A DNA stretch of 64,000 nucleotides from Chloroflexota bacterium (GTDB lineage: Bacteria; Chloroflexota; Anaerolineae; J036; Brachytrichaceae): positions 62,001 to 126,000 of the forward strand of contig JAMCQN010000151.1 of the NCBI GenBank assembly GCA_023382055.1, in the 5' to 3' direction. This document shows, in pieces, positions 27,214-35,447 of this stretch. Position numbers and translations under genes: made by a program. Position 1 is the first letter of the stretch, and the number at the start of each line of letters is the position of its first letter. The notes below the pieces were generated by a model, which was not told the origin of the DNA, ran no database searches, and saw only the letters and a program-made list of their open reading frames with translations.

Positions 27214-27248
27214 GAGACCTGCAAGGCCGCATGGGCCTTGCAGGTCTC
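27214..27248 (-). promoter_or_regulatory. Intergenic hairpin between binding-protein and permease genes
   Basis: A perfect 15-bp stem (left arm 27214-27228, right arm 27234-27248) has a 5-nt loop and ends about 20 bp before the permease ATG. Hairpins in this position usually partly terminate or protect the upstream binding-protein mRNA, so that the binding protein is made in excess over the permease. Confidence 0.7.
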
Positions 27249-27259
27249 TTGCTGACTCC

Positions 27260-27280
27260 CGCTATACGAGCACTATAGCG
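27260..27280 (-). repeat. Second small hairpin between binding-protein and permease genes
   Basis: CGCTATA and TATAGCG form a 7-bp perfect inverted repeat around a 7-nt loop, 25 bp after the binding-protein stop codon. It could add to the 3'-end structure of that mRNA. Confidence 0.5.
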
Positions 27281-27305
27281 AGCGCCAGTTGACGCAGACA
27301 GCAGG

Positions 27306-28268
27306 TCATTTGCCCGGCGTGGCAGTCGGCGCGGCTGTCGGTCCTGGTTTGACCTCGTCATAAGTCATCTTGAACGACGGGCCGAACCATTTCTCGTTAA
27401 GCTTATTCAACGTGCCATCGCTCTTTATGGCCTCGATGGCGGCGTTAAACGGCTTTACGAGATCGGAACCCTTGGGATAAATAAACCCGAGCTGTTGACC
27501 GATGAGGGCGCCGTCTAGCAGCACTACCTTATCAGCATTGACACCCACATAACCTTGACCTGCCGTGTCATCGATGACGACCGCATCGGCATCCTTCGAA
27601 ATCAAGGCCTGTACGGCATCGCCAAAAGTATCGAAGGCGGTCACGCGGGATTCCCCAACCAACTTCACGGCTTCATCATAGTTCGTTGTGCCTTTCTGTG
27701 TAGCAACTTTGTAAGTCCCGCTCTTCAACTCATCTACAGTCTTGAATCGAGTTTCATCTTTGCGGACCAATACACGCTGATCGACCGCGATGTAACCTTC
27801 CGAGAAATCAACGACTTTGGCGCGCTCGTCGGTGATGGTGATACCGTCGGCGGCCATATCAAACTGACCGCCCGCGACTGCTGCGATCATGTTGTCCCAG
27901 GCGATTTCCTTAAAGGAAACTTTGCAGTTCAGGCGTTTGCACAGTTCAGCCAGGGTATCGTAGTCCCACCCTTCAGGCTTGCCATTGTCCAGGCGGATAT
28001 AGTTGAAAGGCAAGTAGGCGTCCTCAATCGCCACCGTAACGGTTCTGCCTTTCAGATCAGGCAGGCTTGATGTACTGTTCGAAGCAGCCGTAGTGGCAGT
28101 CGGCGCCGCGGCGGCTGTCGGGGCTTCGGTAGCCTTTGGCGCTGCTGTGGCTGCCGGCGCACTGGTGGGAGCGGGCGCAGGCGAAGCTGTCGGTGCAGCC
28201 GGCGCGGTGCACCCTGCTATGACTGTCGCAGCGACCGCTAACAGTCCTATCCAACGGAATGACTTCAT
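27306..28268 (-). CDS. Polar amino acid ABC transporter, substrate-binding lipoprotein
   Basis: Protein of 320 residues. The lipobox 'VIAGC' gives a lipidated cysteine at about 19, followed by a linker of ~50 residues made almost only of Ala, Pro and Thr. The SBP_bac_3 domain then begins at 'GRTVTVAIEDAYLPFNYI' and includes 'FDMAADGITITDERAKVVDFSEGY', and the protein ends in a second Pro/Ala/Thr tail. The ATG at 28268 has a strong AGGAGGAG site; the longer frame is rejected. It binds an amino acid outside the membrane and hands it to the permease. Ligand identity cannot be read. Confidence 0.93.
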   Translation of the reverse strand: MKSFRWIGLLAVAATVIAGCTAPAAPTASPAPAPTSAPAATAAPKATEAPTAAAAPTATTAASNSTSSLPDLKGRTVTVAIEDAYLPFNYIRLDNGKPEGWDYDTLAELCKRLNCKVSFKEIAWDNMIAAVAGGQFDMAADGITITDERAKVVDFSEGYIAVDQRVLVRKDETRFKTVDELKSGTYKVATQKGTTNYDEAVKLVGESRVTAFDTFGDAVQALISKDADAVVIDDTAGQGYVGVNADKVVLLDGALIGQQLGFIYPKGSDLVKPFNAAIEAIKSDGTLNKLNEKWFGPSFKMTYDEVKPGPTAAPTATPGK

Positions 28269-28387
28269 GATATGGTTCTCCTCCTGAGAATGAAAAATAG
28301 GTGCGCCGTGTATACAGCGCACCTGGCTTGGGCGACAATTGTACAGCAACTCGATGCCCACCGAGTCTTCATGGGACAATTCGATTT

Positions 28388-29512
28388 ATGCTCATATTGC
28401 TTGATCTTGATGGAACGCTCATCCATGATCGCGCTTATCGCACGGCGATAGACACAGCGACAATCACATACGCGCGCCAAAACAACCTGCCTGAATATGC
28501 GCCAACCGATGAAGACGTGTTTGCGTCACATGCGCATGGCTATAGCAATGAATGGGATCTAGTGGCATTTCTGGCCGGCATTCTGCATCATGTATCCGTT
28601 ACCGATCCGATGCATCGCCCGGACTTCCAGGCCTGGACGCGCCGCACAGCCGCGTTCACCGGTTTACCTAACGAGCGCGCGAGAGACGCTCTACTCCAGG
28701 AAGTTGCACCCGATTTGTATCCGACCATCCATCGACTACTCGACAATGTGACCGATGTAGAGAATGCGCCGACAACGCGGATATTCGCCGAGATGATCCT
28801 GGGATCGCAGTTATTTGTTCAGCATTACGGCTTACCAACCGCATTGAATACGCCCTCGATGCTGGAAGCGCTGGATGAACCGCTCATCAACGACCGCAGC
28901 CGCGAGATCATCCGGTCACACCGGTCCTGCATATTTACGGCGCGCCCCAGCCTTCCGCCCGGGCACCAGCCCGGAAAACAAGGCCATAAAGTCGACGAAT
29001 CGCCGGTGCATCCACCGGAGGCTGAGATCGCGCTGCGGCAGTTAGGTCTGGAGTCGCTGCCCATGATTGCGCTGGGCCATGTGCAGTGGCTGGCAGACAT
29101 GCACCAGGAACGCGTTTATGACCTCACCAAACCGGGACCTGTGCAGGCATTGGCTGCATTTCCAGCGGCTGCCGGCGTGGATGAGGCAACATCCCTGCGA
29201 GCCGCTTACGCCCTCTGGAAAACGGGACAGATCGATGGTGTCTACCGGACAATCGCCGATGAACATATTTATGTGTTGGAAGACAATGCTGCCGGCGTGC
29301 GCGCAAGCCACACAGCCGCCGTATTACTGCGTGAAAGTGGTATTACAGTTACAGTGCATGGATTAGGCATATCGACTGCGCCGGTCAAACGCGCGGCGCT
29401 GGCGCCATATTGCGACGCGTTGTTCGACGATGTGAATGACGCTGTCGCTTATCTCGGCCAATTGCCCGGCGCCGGTGCGCCTGCTCCGACACCACATTCA
29501 ACGATGCGATGA
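28388..29512 (+). CDS. HAD-superfamily hydrolase-like protein
   Basis: Protein of 374 residues beginning directly with the HAD motif I 'LILLDLDGTLIHDRAYR' (nucleophile Asp at about 6). A long cap region follows, and a C-terminal 'HIYVLEDNAAGVRA' corresponds to motif IV with its acidic pair. It therefore looks like a complete but oversized HAD phosphatase-type protein. The first half includes the Pro-rich 'RPSLPPGHQPGKQGHKVDES' that may be a loop. The ATG at 28388 is chosen because motif I starts there. No ribosome site is visible. The substrate is unknown. Confidence 0.75.
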   Translation: MLILLDLDGTLIHDRAYRTAIDTATITYARQNNLPEYAPTDEDVFASHAHGYSNEWDLVAFLAGILHHVSVTDPMHRPDFQAWTRRTAAFTGLPNERARDALLQEVAPDLYPTIHRLLDNVTDVENAPTTRIFAEMILGSQLFVQHYGLPTALNTPSMLEALDEPLINDRSREIIRSHRSCIFTARPSLPPGHQPGKQGHKVDESPVHPPEAEIALRQLGLESLPMIALGHVQWLADMHQERVYDLTKPGPVQALAAFPAAAGVDEATSLRAAYALWKTGQIDGVYRTIADEHIYVLEDNAAGVRASHTAAVLLRESGITVTVHGLGISTAPVKRAALAPYCDALFDDVNDAVAYLGQLPGAGAPAPTPHSTMR

Positions 29513-29633
29513 TCACCACTCGCAGGAACCGCCTTTTGAAATGAGCATCAACCGCCTGTGGGATGGCATCCTCGGCAGGAAACAAGCCGATGCGCTAGGT
29601 CCGCTGAGTTAACCTGTATTATCGCAACACCGT

Positions 29634-29639
29634 TATAAT
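29634..29639 (+). promoter_or_regulatory. Putative -10 box upstream of the acidic-protein gene
   Basis: A perfect TATAAT lies 87 bp before the ATG at 29726. No convincing -35 box is present at the right distance. The 213-bp region 29513-29725 holds nothing else I can identify apart from a dubious 23-codon frame. Confidence 0.35.
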
Positions 29640-29725
29640 TCCGGTTGTGGCAGGCTCAATTTCGCCTTGACGCCACGTAAAGTTATATCCGAATGTAGTC
29701 GCAACTGAGGAAATAAAAAGAGGAC

Positions 29726-30118
29726 ATGAAAGTGATGGCACTGCAACATGATGCACTGATCTGCTCAAGCAAAGATATCGAACTCGGGAATACCGAAGCC
29801 GATGAAATGGCTGTCGTTTCCTCAGCAGACCTTCCATCCTACTTTCCACCGCCACCGGATGATGATGACGCGCTAGAAGAACTCGACGAGGACGATCTGG
29901 ATGAAGATCTGGATGAGGACCTCGACGAAGATGATGAGACTGATAATCTTGAGGAAGTAGAGGAAGAGGATGAAGAGGATCTTGACTCCGTCGAGGAATT
30001 AGACGAACTCGAGGAGGAAGATCTCGAAGAGGAAGATGAGATCAGCCTGGAAGATCTGGAAGAAGATGAAGACGACGATGAGTCACTTTGGGATGACGAC
30101 GACGACGATGAGTACTAA
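29726..30118 (+). CDS. Extremely acidic low-complexity protein
   Basis: Protein of 130 residues. The first ~45 residues are ordinary and end in 'YFPPPPDDDD'. From there on most residues are Asp or Glu, with Leu at regular spacing in a repeat close to 'LDEDLDEDLDEDD'. Its codons mix GAT/GAC and GAA/GAG, so it is not a simple DNA repeat, and a GAGG site precedes the ATG. I recognise no family. Possible roles are a nucleic-acid mimic, a chaperone for basic proteins, an RNA-polymerase delta-like factor, or an ion buffer; none is supported beyond composition. It is convergent with the glycosyltransferase at 30127. Confidence 0.7.
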   Translation: MKVMALQHDALICSSKDIELGNTEADEMAVVSSADLPSYFPPPPDDDDALEELDEDDLDEDLDEDLDEDDETDNLEEVEEEDEEDLDSVEELDELEEEDLEEEDEISLEDLEEDEDDDESLWDDDDDDEY

Positions 30119-30126
30119 TCAGGAGA

Positions 30127-31248
30127 TCAATCGCACGCGTATCTTGAAACGATTCTAGCGATATCCAGCGCGGAATCCGGCCTGGCTAACCTCGCTGAGG
30201 CTGCGCGCATGTGTTCAAGCCGTTTTGGATCAGCCAGTAGCAGTTTTAACTGCCGAGTTACTGCAGATGGAAGAAACGGACACCATGCGCCGGCGCCTCG
30301 ATCCACAACATAATCCACATTGCCCTCTTCCTGCCCGGGTACGGCATCATAAAGCAGGATGGGCAGGCCAGCGATAAAAGCTTCTGCGATCGTTCCCGGT
30401 CCCGCCTTGGTAACCAGGATGTCGGCAGCGCCCATAAGCTCAGGTATGTTTTTGACGAAACCCAGAACTTTCATCGGCACGCGCGGATTGATGTACTCCA
30501 TGTCGCGCTTGACTGTCTGATTCCGCCCGCAGACCACGACTAGCTGCAGCGGCAAGCCGCTGAACGCGATTTCCTGGCCCGTCACGCCCAGCCTGCCCAT
30601 ACCGTCTCCGCCGCCCATAAGCAAAACAACAGGCTTTGTGTTGTCGAGACCCATCTCCGCCCGCGTAGCCAGCCGGTTACCCATGCGGGTACGGAAATCG
30701 GGCCACACAGGTTGACCCGTAACAGTGATCTTTTCTGGAGCGACCAGGTTATCCAGTGCATGCTGCCGTGATTCTTCCGTCGGCACGATACAATGATCGA
30801 CCTCCGGAACATAATGCGCCACATGACCGGATACCAGGTCGGTAACCACATTGATAAATCGTGACGATAATTTCAGCCGGCGTATCGCCGCTGGAATCGC
30901 TTCATTGAAGATGGGATGGCATGAAACATAGACATCGGCCGGGGCGGCGCTGATAATATCTTCGGCAGCCTGATCACTGATGGATTCAAATACACGGCGG
31001 ATGGCTGCAACACGCCGGCGGCCGTTGCTGGCATGATAGCTTAATGCATACAGCATTCGCCCGTAGTTCACCCACATCGGGTAATCTACATCCACATTTC
31101 GCAGGAGCGGCGGGAGGAATTTGAAGCCGTTCAGGTAGGCGATGTCGTATCGATTACCATACAGCTCGCGCAACCCCATCGCGATGGCATCGGCGGCGCT
31201 GCGGTGTCCTCCGCCGGAGTCGCCATACAGCAGGACAATGCGTGTCAT
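30127..31248 (-). CDS. MGDG-synthase-like diacylglycerol glycosyltransferase (GT28)
   Basis: Protein of 373 residues. The N-terminal 'IVLLYGDSGGGHRSAADAI' is the lipid-acceptor motif of the MGDG synthase/UgtP family. The C-terminal GT28 half contains 'VVLLMGGGDGMGR' and the nucleotide-sugar site 'TKAGPGTIAEAFIAGLPILLYD'. The enzyme would add a hexose from a UDP-sugar to diacylglycerol at the inner membrane face, making glycolipids common in Chloroflexota. It follows the DUF951 gene by 14 bp on the same strand. Glucose versus galactose cannot be decided. Confidence 0.88.
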   Translation of the reverse strand: MTRIVLLYGDSGGGHRSAADAIAMGLRELYGNRYDIAYLNGFKFLPPLLRNVDVDYPMWVNYGRMLYALSYHASNGRRRVAAIRRVFESISDQAAEDIISAAPADVYVSCHPIFNEAIPAAIRRLKLSSRFINVVTDLVSGHVAHYVPEVDHCIVPTEESRQHALDNLVAPEKITVTGQPVWPDFRTRMGNRLATRAEMGLDNTKPVVLLMGGGDGMGRLGVTGQEIAFSGLPLQLVVVCGRNQTVKRDMEYINPRVPMKVLGFVKNIPELMGAADILVTKAGPGTIAEAFIAGLPILLYDAVPGQEEGNVDYVVDRGAGAWCPFLPSAVTRQLKLLLADPKRLEHMRAASARLARPDSALDIARIVSRYACD

Positions 31249-31262
31249 GAATACGGAAACCT

Positions 31263-31481
31263 CTATTTAGCGAACGTTGTCCCTGTTGCCGCCTGTCGCG
31301 TCACCAGACGACGCTGCAATTCACGCCGCGTCAGCATGACCCGTCGTCCGCACGTAAAGCACTTCAATCCGATGTCAGCGCCAAGCCGCACCACCTGCCA
31401 TTCAAAACCGCCGCAGGCATGCGGTTTGCGCAAACGAACCCTGTCATTCAATTCCAACGGCGTAAGCGTTATCGGGGACAC
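31263..31481 (-). CDS. DUF951 family protein
   Basis: Protein of 72 residues with the DUF951 pattern: 'DRVRLRKPHACGGFEWQVVRLGADIGLKCFTCGRRVMLTR' (positions about 13-52), including the paired cysteines 'CFTCG' that could bind zinc. Members are small, conserved in Firmicutes and Chloroflexota, and without known function. It is divergent from the M50 protease gene and lies just upstream of the glycosyltransferase, probably as one transcript. Confidence 0.88.
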   Translation of the reverse strand: MSPITLTPLELNDRVRLRKPHACGGFEWQVVRLGADIGLKCFTCGRRVMLTRRELQRRLVTRQAATGTTFAK

Positions 31482-31498
31482 GCGAAAGATTATACTCG

Positions 31499-31525
31499 TT
31501 GCGCGCGTGGGTTATACACTATAAT
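31499..31525 (+). promoter_or_regulatory. Promoter of the M50 protease gene (near-leaderless)
   Basis: TTGCGC and a perfect TATAAT are separated by 15 bp. Transcription would start near 31532, about 6 nt before the ATG at 31538, which has no Shine-Dalgarno sequence. Confidence 0.4.
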
Positions 31526-31537
31526 CCGTTGATTAAC

Positions 31538-32215
31538 ATGAATGGACCTCTTTCTCAACTCCTGCAGGGAATCAGCCAGGGACGCCCCGACATCATCTTA
31601 TCGGCGCTGGTCGTTGTGGTGCTGTTGTTGCTGGTGTGTTTCCCCGTACACGAATTTGCGCACGCGCTGGTTGCGACCAAGCTCGGTGATGACACGCCAC
31701 GCTTGTATGGTCGCGTGACGCTTAACCCAATCGCACACCTCGACCTGTTTGGATCAATCCTTTTCCTGATCTTTGGTTTCGGCTGGGCAAAACCGGTGCC
31801 CGTTTTACCCAACAGGTTGAACGGCAATCCCCGTACAAGCATGGCCATTGTTGCCTTCGCCGGACCGGCATCCAATGTCCTGCTGGCAGTCGCTTTTGCG
31901 ATCCTGTATCGCGTTTCTGAACCGTTGCTCGGTACGGGCGGTCCGGTTATGAACTATGTCATCCCGTACGCACTACAGACAGCAGTTTTCCTGAACCTGA
32001 TACTGGCGCTCTTTAACCTGATCCCTATTCCACCGCTGGATGGCTCTCGTATTCTGGCCGCGCTGCTGCCGGATCAGGGCGCACAGATCATGGATCAGCT
32101 TGAACGATATGGTTTTCTGGTGCTGATGCTTGTGCTGGTCGCATTGCCAAGCCTGATGTCCAGCCTCATCACAGAACCAGCGGCTAATGTAACCCGACTT
32201 CTACTTGGATATTGA
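31538..32215 (+). CDS. Site-2-protease-type membrane metalloprotease (M50 family)
   Basis: Protein of 225 residues with five or so membrane helices. The zinc motif 'VHEFAHA' (HExxH at 38-42) is in the first conserved helix, and 'FNLIPIPPLDGSR' (third ligand Asp at about 168) is in the second. These are the marks of short, PDZ-less intramembrane proteases. Targets of this subgroup are mostly unknown. The ATG at 31538 is chosen because the -10 box lies right before it; the longer frame would start inside the promoter. Confidence 0.9.
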   Translation: MNGPLSQLLQGISQGRPDIILSALVVVVLLLLVCFPVHEFAHALVATKLGDDTPRLYGRVTLNPIAHLDLFGSILFLIFGFGWAKPVPVLPNRLNGNPRTSMAIVAFAGPASNVLLAVAFAILYRVSEPLLGTGGPVMNYVIPYALQTAVFLNLILALFNLIPIPPLDGSRILAALLPDQGAQIMDQLERYGFLVLMLVLVALPSLMSSLITEPAANVTRLLLGY

Positions 32216-32233
32216 CAGATTCGGATTACCGAT

Positions 32234-33250
32234 ATGGCAAAAACACGTATAACGATAGTCGGATGCGGCTTTATAGGAACGGCAATCGGTCTGGCGCTGC
32301 GCAATCTATACAAAGATATTGAAATCGTCGGCCATGACAAGAACCTGGCCAACACGCAGCGCGCCGAGAAGCTAAAAGCGATTGACCGCAGCAGTTGGAA
32401 TCTGCCAGCCGCATGCGAACACGCGCAATTAGTCGTCCTGGCTATACCACTGGAAGCCATCGAGCCGACTTTACGAGCCATAGCCCCGGATATACTGCCA
32501 GGCGCAATCATCACCGATATTTGCGCCTTCAAGTCGACGCTGCCCAGCTTCGTAAGCAAGCATCTGCCGGAGAAGGTGTCGTATATCAGCAGCGATATCA
32601 TCTTCGATCCGTCGCGCATACCGGCCGGTCAGAAACTGGAGACGCTGACGGCGGATGTATTCAAAGGCGCCGCATGGGTCATCTCTCCGATAGTTGCGAC
32701 GCCCGATGCTGTAGACTCGTTTGCAGGTCTGGTCAATGCCACCGGCGCAAAACCGATATTTATGGATGTTGTCGAGCATGACGGCTTGCGCCTGGCGGTC
32801 GAAAGCGTCCCAGCCGCACTGAGCAGCGCCCTGATGCTCGCCGTGACATCGGATAATGCATGGCGAGAACGGCAGTGGCTGGCGGGATCGACGTTCGATG
32901 CGGCCACAGTCAATGTGAGTCTGAACGACGCCGAGGAAGTGGCGACCGCGTTGGTGGCGCAGCGTGAAGCAACTACCTTCTGGCTAAACCAAATCATGCT
33001 GCAACTGATGGAGTTGCGCGACGCCGTCGAACAGGGCAGGCATGACAGAATAACAGCACTCCTGACCAAAGCGCGCGAGCAGCGCGACGTATGGGAAGCT
33101 GACTGGCACAAAGGCCGCGATCAGGGGTATGTGCCGGTCGACACGAAACGCCCAAGCATGCTGAGTATGTTTGTCGGCGCGCAATTAGCATCGCGTATGG
33201 AAGAGAAGCCGGACAAAAAGCCACAAGATAAAACAGTGAAAAGATCGTAG
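32234..33250 (+). CDS. Prephenate dehydrogenase-like NAD(P) oxidoreductase (divergent TyrA)
   Basis: Protein of 338 residues. The N-terminal Rossmann fold starts 'RITIVGCGFIGTAIGLAL' (GxGxxG), and 'AQLVVLAIPLEAIEPTLRAIAP' plus 'GAIITDICAFKS' follow the TyrA pattern. A helical dimerisation half comes after ('VVEHDGLRLAVESVPAALSSALML'). The usual 'HPMAG' substrate motif is absent, with 'ISSDIIFDPSRIPAG' in its place. The active enzyme may therefore use another substrate or be a TyrA-like paralogue. The C-terminal ~50 residues are charged and probably disordered. The annotation as tyrosine biosynthesis is provisional. Confidence 0.65.
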   Translation: MAKTRITIVGCGFIGTAIGLALRNLYKDIEIVGHDKNLANTQRAEKLKAIDRSSWNLPAACEHAQLVVLAIPLEAIEPTLRAIAPDILPGAIITDICAFKSTLPSFVSKHLPEKVSYISSDIIFDPSRIPAGQKLETLTADVFKGAAWVISPIVATPDAVDSFAGLVNATGAKPIFMDVVEHDGLRLAVESVPAALSSALMLAVTSDNAWRERQWLAGSTFDAATVNVSLNDAEEVATALVAQREATTFWLNQIMLQLMELRDAVEQGRHDRITALLTKAREQRDVWEADWHKGRDQGYVPVDTKRPSMLSMFVGAQLASRMEEKPDKKPQDKTVKRS

Positions 33251-33274
33251 GCGGACTGGGCGACACTGGAAGCA

Positions 33275-34558
33275 ATGTCCGAACCATTGTTCTCAAAATC
33301 GGGTGATACTGAAGCGGGTCATTCTGCCCTACGCGTCTTGAGTATCGCGCCGACTTCATTTTTCGGGGATTATGGCTGCCATGTGCGTATTCTGGAGGAA
33401 GCGCGCGCCCTCAAAGCGATTGGCATCGAAGTCACCATTCTGACTTACTACAAGGGCGCCGACATGCCCGATATCCGCACCATCCGTACTGCCCGGACGC
33501 CCTGGCACGGGGATTACGAGGTAGGCTCTTCGCGCCATAAATATGCGTTCGATGTGTTGCTGGCGATTCGATTGGCGCGCGTGCTGGCGCGCAACCATTA
33601 CGACATCATCCATGCCCATCTGCACGAAGGGGCGCTTATCGGAAGTATTGTCTCCCGACCATGGCGAATCCCAGTGTGTTTCGATTACCAGGGCAGCCTG
33701 ACCAGCGAAATGCTGGATCATGGTTTCCTGCGTCCCAATACCAGAGCGTTGGGATTCTGGCAATGGCTGGAGAAGGCCATCGAAAACCTGCCGTCGGCCA
33801 TCTTTACAAGCACACAGAATGCCAGCGAGACACTGCGCAATGGCGGAAACCATCGTATACCAATCCGCCCTTTGCCCGACGGCGTGAACACGGACATATT
33901 CCGGCCGGATGTGCTGACGCCCAATGAACGCGCCGGACGCCGGGTGGCATTCGGCCTGCATCCTGATGATGTCGTCGTCGTTTTTCTGGGGCTGCTTGCC
34001 AGACATCAAGGCATCGGTTGTCTGATCGATGCGGCTGCCCTCTTGAAAGCACAGGGCAGACGGGTGAAGTGGCTGGTGATGGGGTATCCCGGAGTGTTGC
34101 ACTGGCGCAAGGTTGCACAAGCACGCGGCGTTTCCGATGCTGTCGTATTCACGGACCGCATACCATACCAGAATGCGCCGCATATGCTCGCACTCGGCGA
34201 TATTGCCATTGCCCCAAAATTGTCCTTGACAGAAGGCTCCGGTAAAATACTCGACTACATGGCGATGGGGTTGCCCACGGTAGCGTTCGACACGCCCGCC
34301 CAGGTGGAATATCTGGGAAACCTGGGTGTTTATGCGCCGGTCGGGAACGTGGAGGAGCTGGCGCAACGAGTAGCTGAACTGATCGACCAGCCAGAGCGGC
34401 GCATTTCGCTGGGACAGGCTGCCAGAATTCGCGCCTGCCAGCAGTTCGGCTGGGATCGCGCGGCCAGCCAGCTTGCAACAGTCTATTACGAGCTGACAAA
34501 GCGCGACACAAGCGTTCCACTATCGGTGAAGCCCGACTCAAACACGCCGCGTTGCTGA
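33275..34558 (+). CDS. GT4-family glycosyltransferase
   Basis: Protein of 427 residues with a GT-B fold. The N-terminal acceptor domain has 'VLSIAPTSFFGDYGCHVRILEEARAL', and the C-terminal donor domain has 'LPDGVNTDIFRPD', 'VVVFLGLLARHQGIGCLIDAAALL' and 'LSLTEGSGKILDYMAMGLPTVAFDT', where the retaining-GT E-x7-E is read as 'EGSGKILDYMAMG'. It lies just upstream of the ABC-2 permease and may act in cell-surface glycan assembly. Donor and acceptor are unknown. Confidence 0.88.
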   Translation: MSEPLFSKSGDTEAGHSALRVLSIAPTSFFGDYGCHVRILEEARALKAIGIEVTILTYYKGADMPDIRTIRTARTPWHGDYEVGSSRHKYAFDVLLAIRLARVLARNHYDIIHAHLHEGALIGSIVSRPWRIPVCFDYQGSLTSEMLDHGFLRPNTRALGFWQWLEKAIENLPSAIFTSTQNASETLRNGGNHRIPIRPLPDGVNTDIFRPDVLTPNERAGRRVAFGLHPDDVVVVFLGLLARHQGIGCLIDAAALLKAQGRRVKWLVMGYPGVLHWRKVAQARGVSDAVVFTDRIPYQNAPHMLALGDIAIAPKLSLTEGSGKILDYMAMGLPTVAFDTPAQVEYLGNLGVYAPVGNVEELAQRVAELIDQPERRISLGQAARIRACQQFGWDRAASQLATVYYELTKRDTSVPLSVKPDSNTPRC

Positions 34559-34616
34559 ACCACAAGATAAACCGTGCGACATATCGGTAAATATATTCTG
34601 GTACGCTTTGCATTCT

Positions 34617-35447
34617 ATGCTTGAATACATCAAAACCATGCCGACAGATCTGCTGGAAATCTGGAAGTACCGGCATCTTCTGCGGATGCTGGTCGTACGC
34701 GATCTGAAGACACGATACAAAAATTCGATTTTCGGTATCGCATGGTCGTTCCTCCAACCTCTGGGCATGATGATTGTGCTGACCTTTGCCTTTGGCATCA
34801 TCAACCGTGGGCCTTCTGATCTGCCCGACTTTAACGTGTTCATTCTGTCCGGGTACCTGGCCTGGACATTCTTTTCGGCGGCAGTAGTCGGCGGAACCGG
34901 CAGCGTGCTTGCCAATGGCCCGCTGGTAAAAAAAGTTTACTTTCCGCGCATCATCCTCCCGATATCGGTTGTTCTGTCAAACCTGATCAACTACATCCTT
35001 GCGCTACCCATGTTCATCATCGTCGCCCTGGTATCAAACCATCCGCTCCACTGGACGCTTGCGCTGGTGCCATTCGCCATGCTCATACAGGTCGTATTCT
35101 GCGTTGGCCTGTCATTCTTCCTGTCTGCAATCAATGTCTTCTACCGCGATACGCAATTCATCATTGATCTGGCGATGCTGGCATGGTTCTTTCTCACGCC
35201 CATCTTCTACGATATACAAACCGCGCAACCGATACATGCGTTCGGCCAGACGATTGACACCGCATTATGGTTGCGACGTCTGAATCCCATGGCTTCACTC
35301 GTGAATATCTACCAGGATCTGATGTATCGCGGCGTCGCTACGAACGTTGACTTCTGGATCCGTACAACCATCACTTCCGTAATCGTTTTGCTCCTGGGCT
35401 ATTTCTTCTTCCAGAAACTGAGCGGCCGGTTTGGCGAGGAGCTATGA
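34617..35447 (+). CDS. ABC-2 type polysaccharide/teichoic-acid export permease
   Basis: Protein of 276 residues with six predicted membrane helices in the Wzm/TagG/KpsM pattern. The amphipathic N-terminus 'RHLLRMLVVRDLKTRYKNSIFGIAWSFLQPLGM' and the central 'VKKVYFPRIILPISVVLSNL' are diagnostic. It needs a Wzt/TagH-type ATPase, which is not encoded next door. The ATG at 34617 is preferred over the TTG at 34608. It overlaps the next gene by 4 bp (ATGA). Confidence 0.9.
   Translation: MLEYIKTMPTDLLEIWKYRHLLRMLVVRDLKTRYKNSIFGIAWSFLQPLGMMIVLTFAFGIINRGPSDLPDFNVFILSGYLAWTFFSAAVVGGTGSVLANGPLVKKVYFPRIILPISVVLSNLINYILALPMFIIVALVSNHPLHWTLALVPFAMLIQVVFCVGLSFFLSAINVFYRDTQFIIDLAMLAWFFLTPIFYDIQTAQPIHAFGQTIDTALWLRRLNPMASLVNIYQDLMYRGVATNVDFWIRTTITSVIVLLLGYFFFQKLSGRFGEEL

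Noticed and set aside
29541-29612. 23-codon plus-strand frame between the HAD and acidic-protein genes
   Set aside because: It has no ribosome site, is too short, and shows no recognisable features.
29880-30110. Tandem DNA repeat in the acidic gene
   Set aside because: The protein repeats look regular, but the codons vary, so it is biased composition and not a true DNA repeat.
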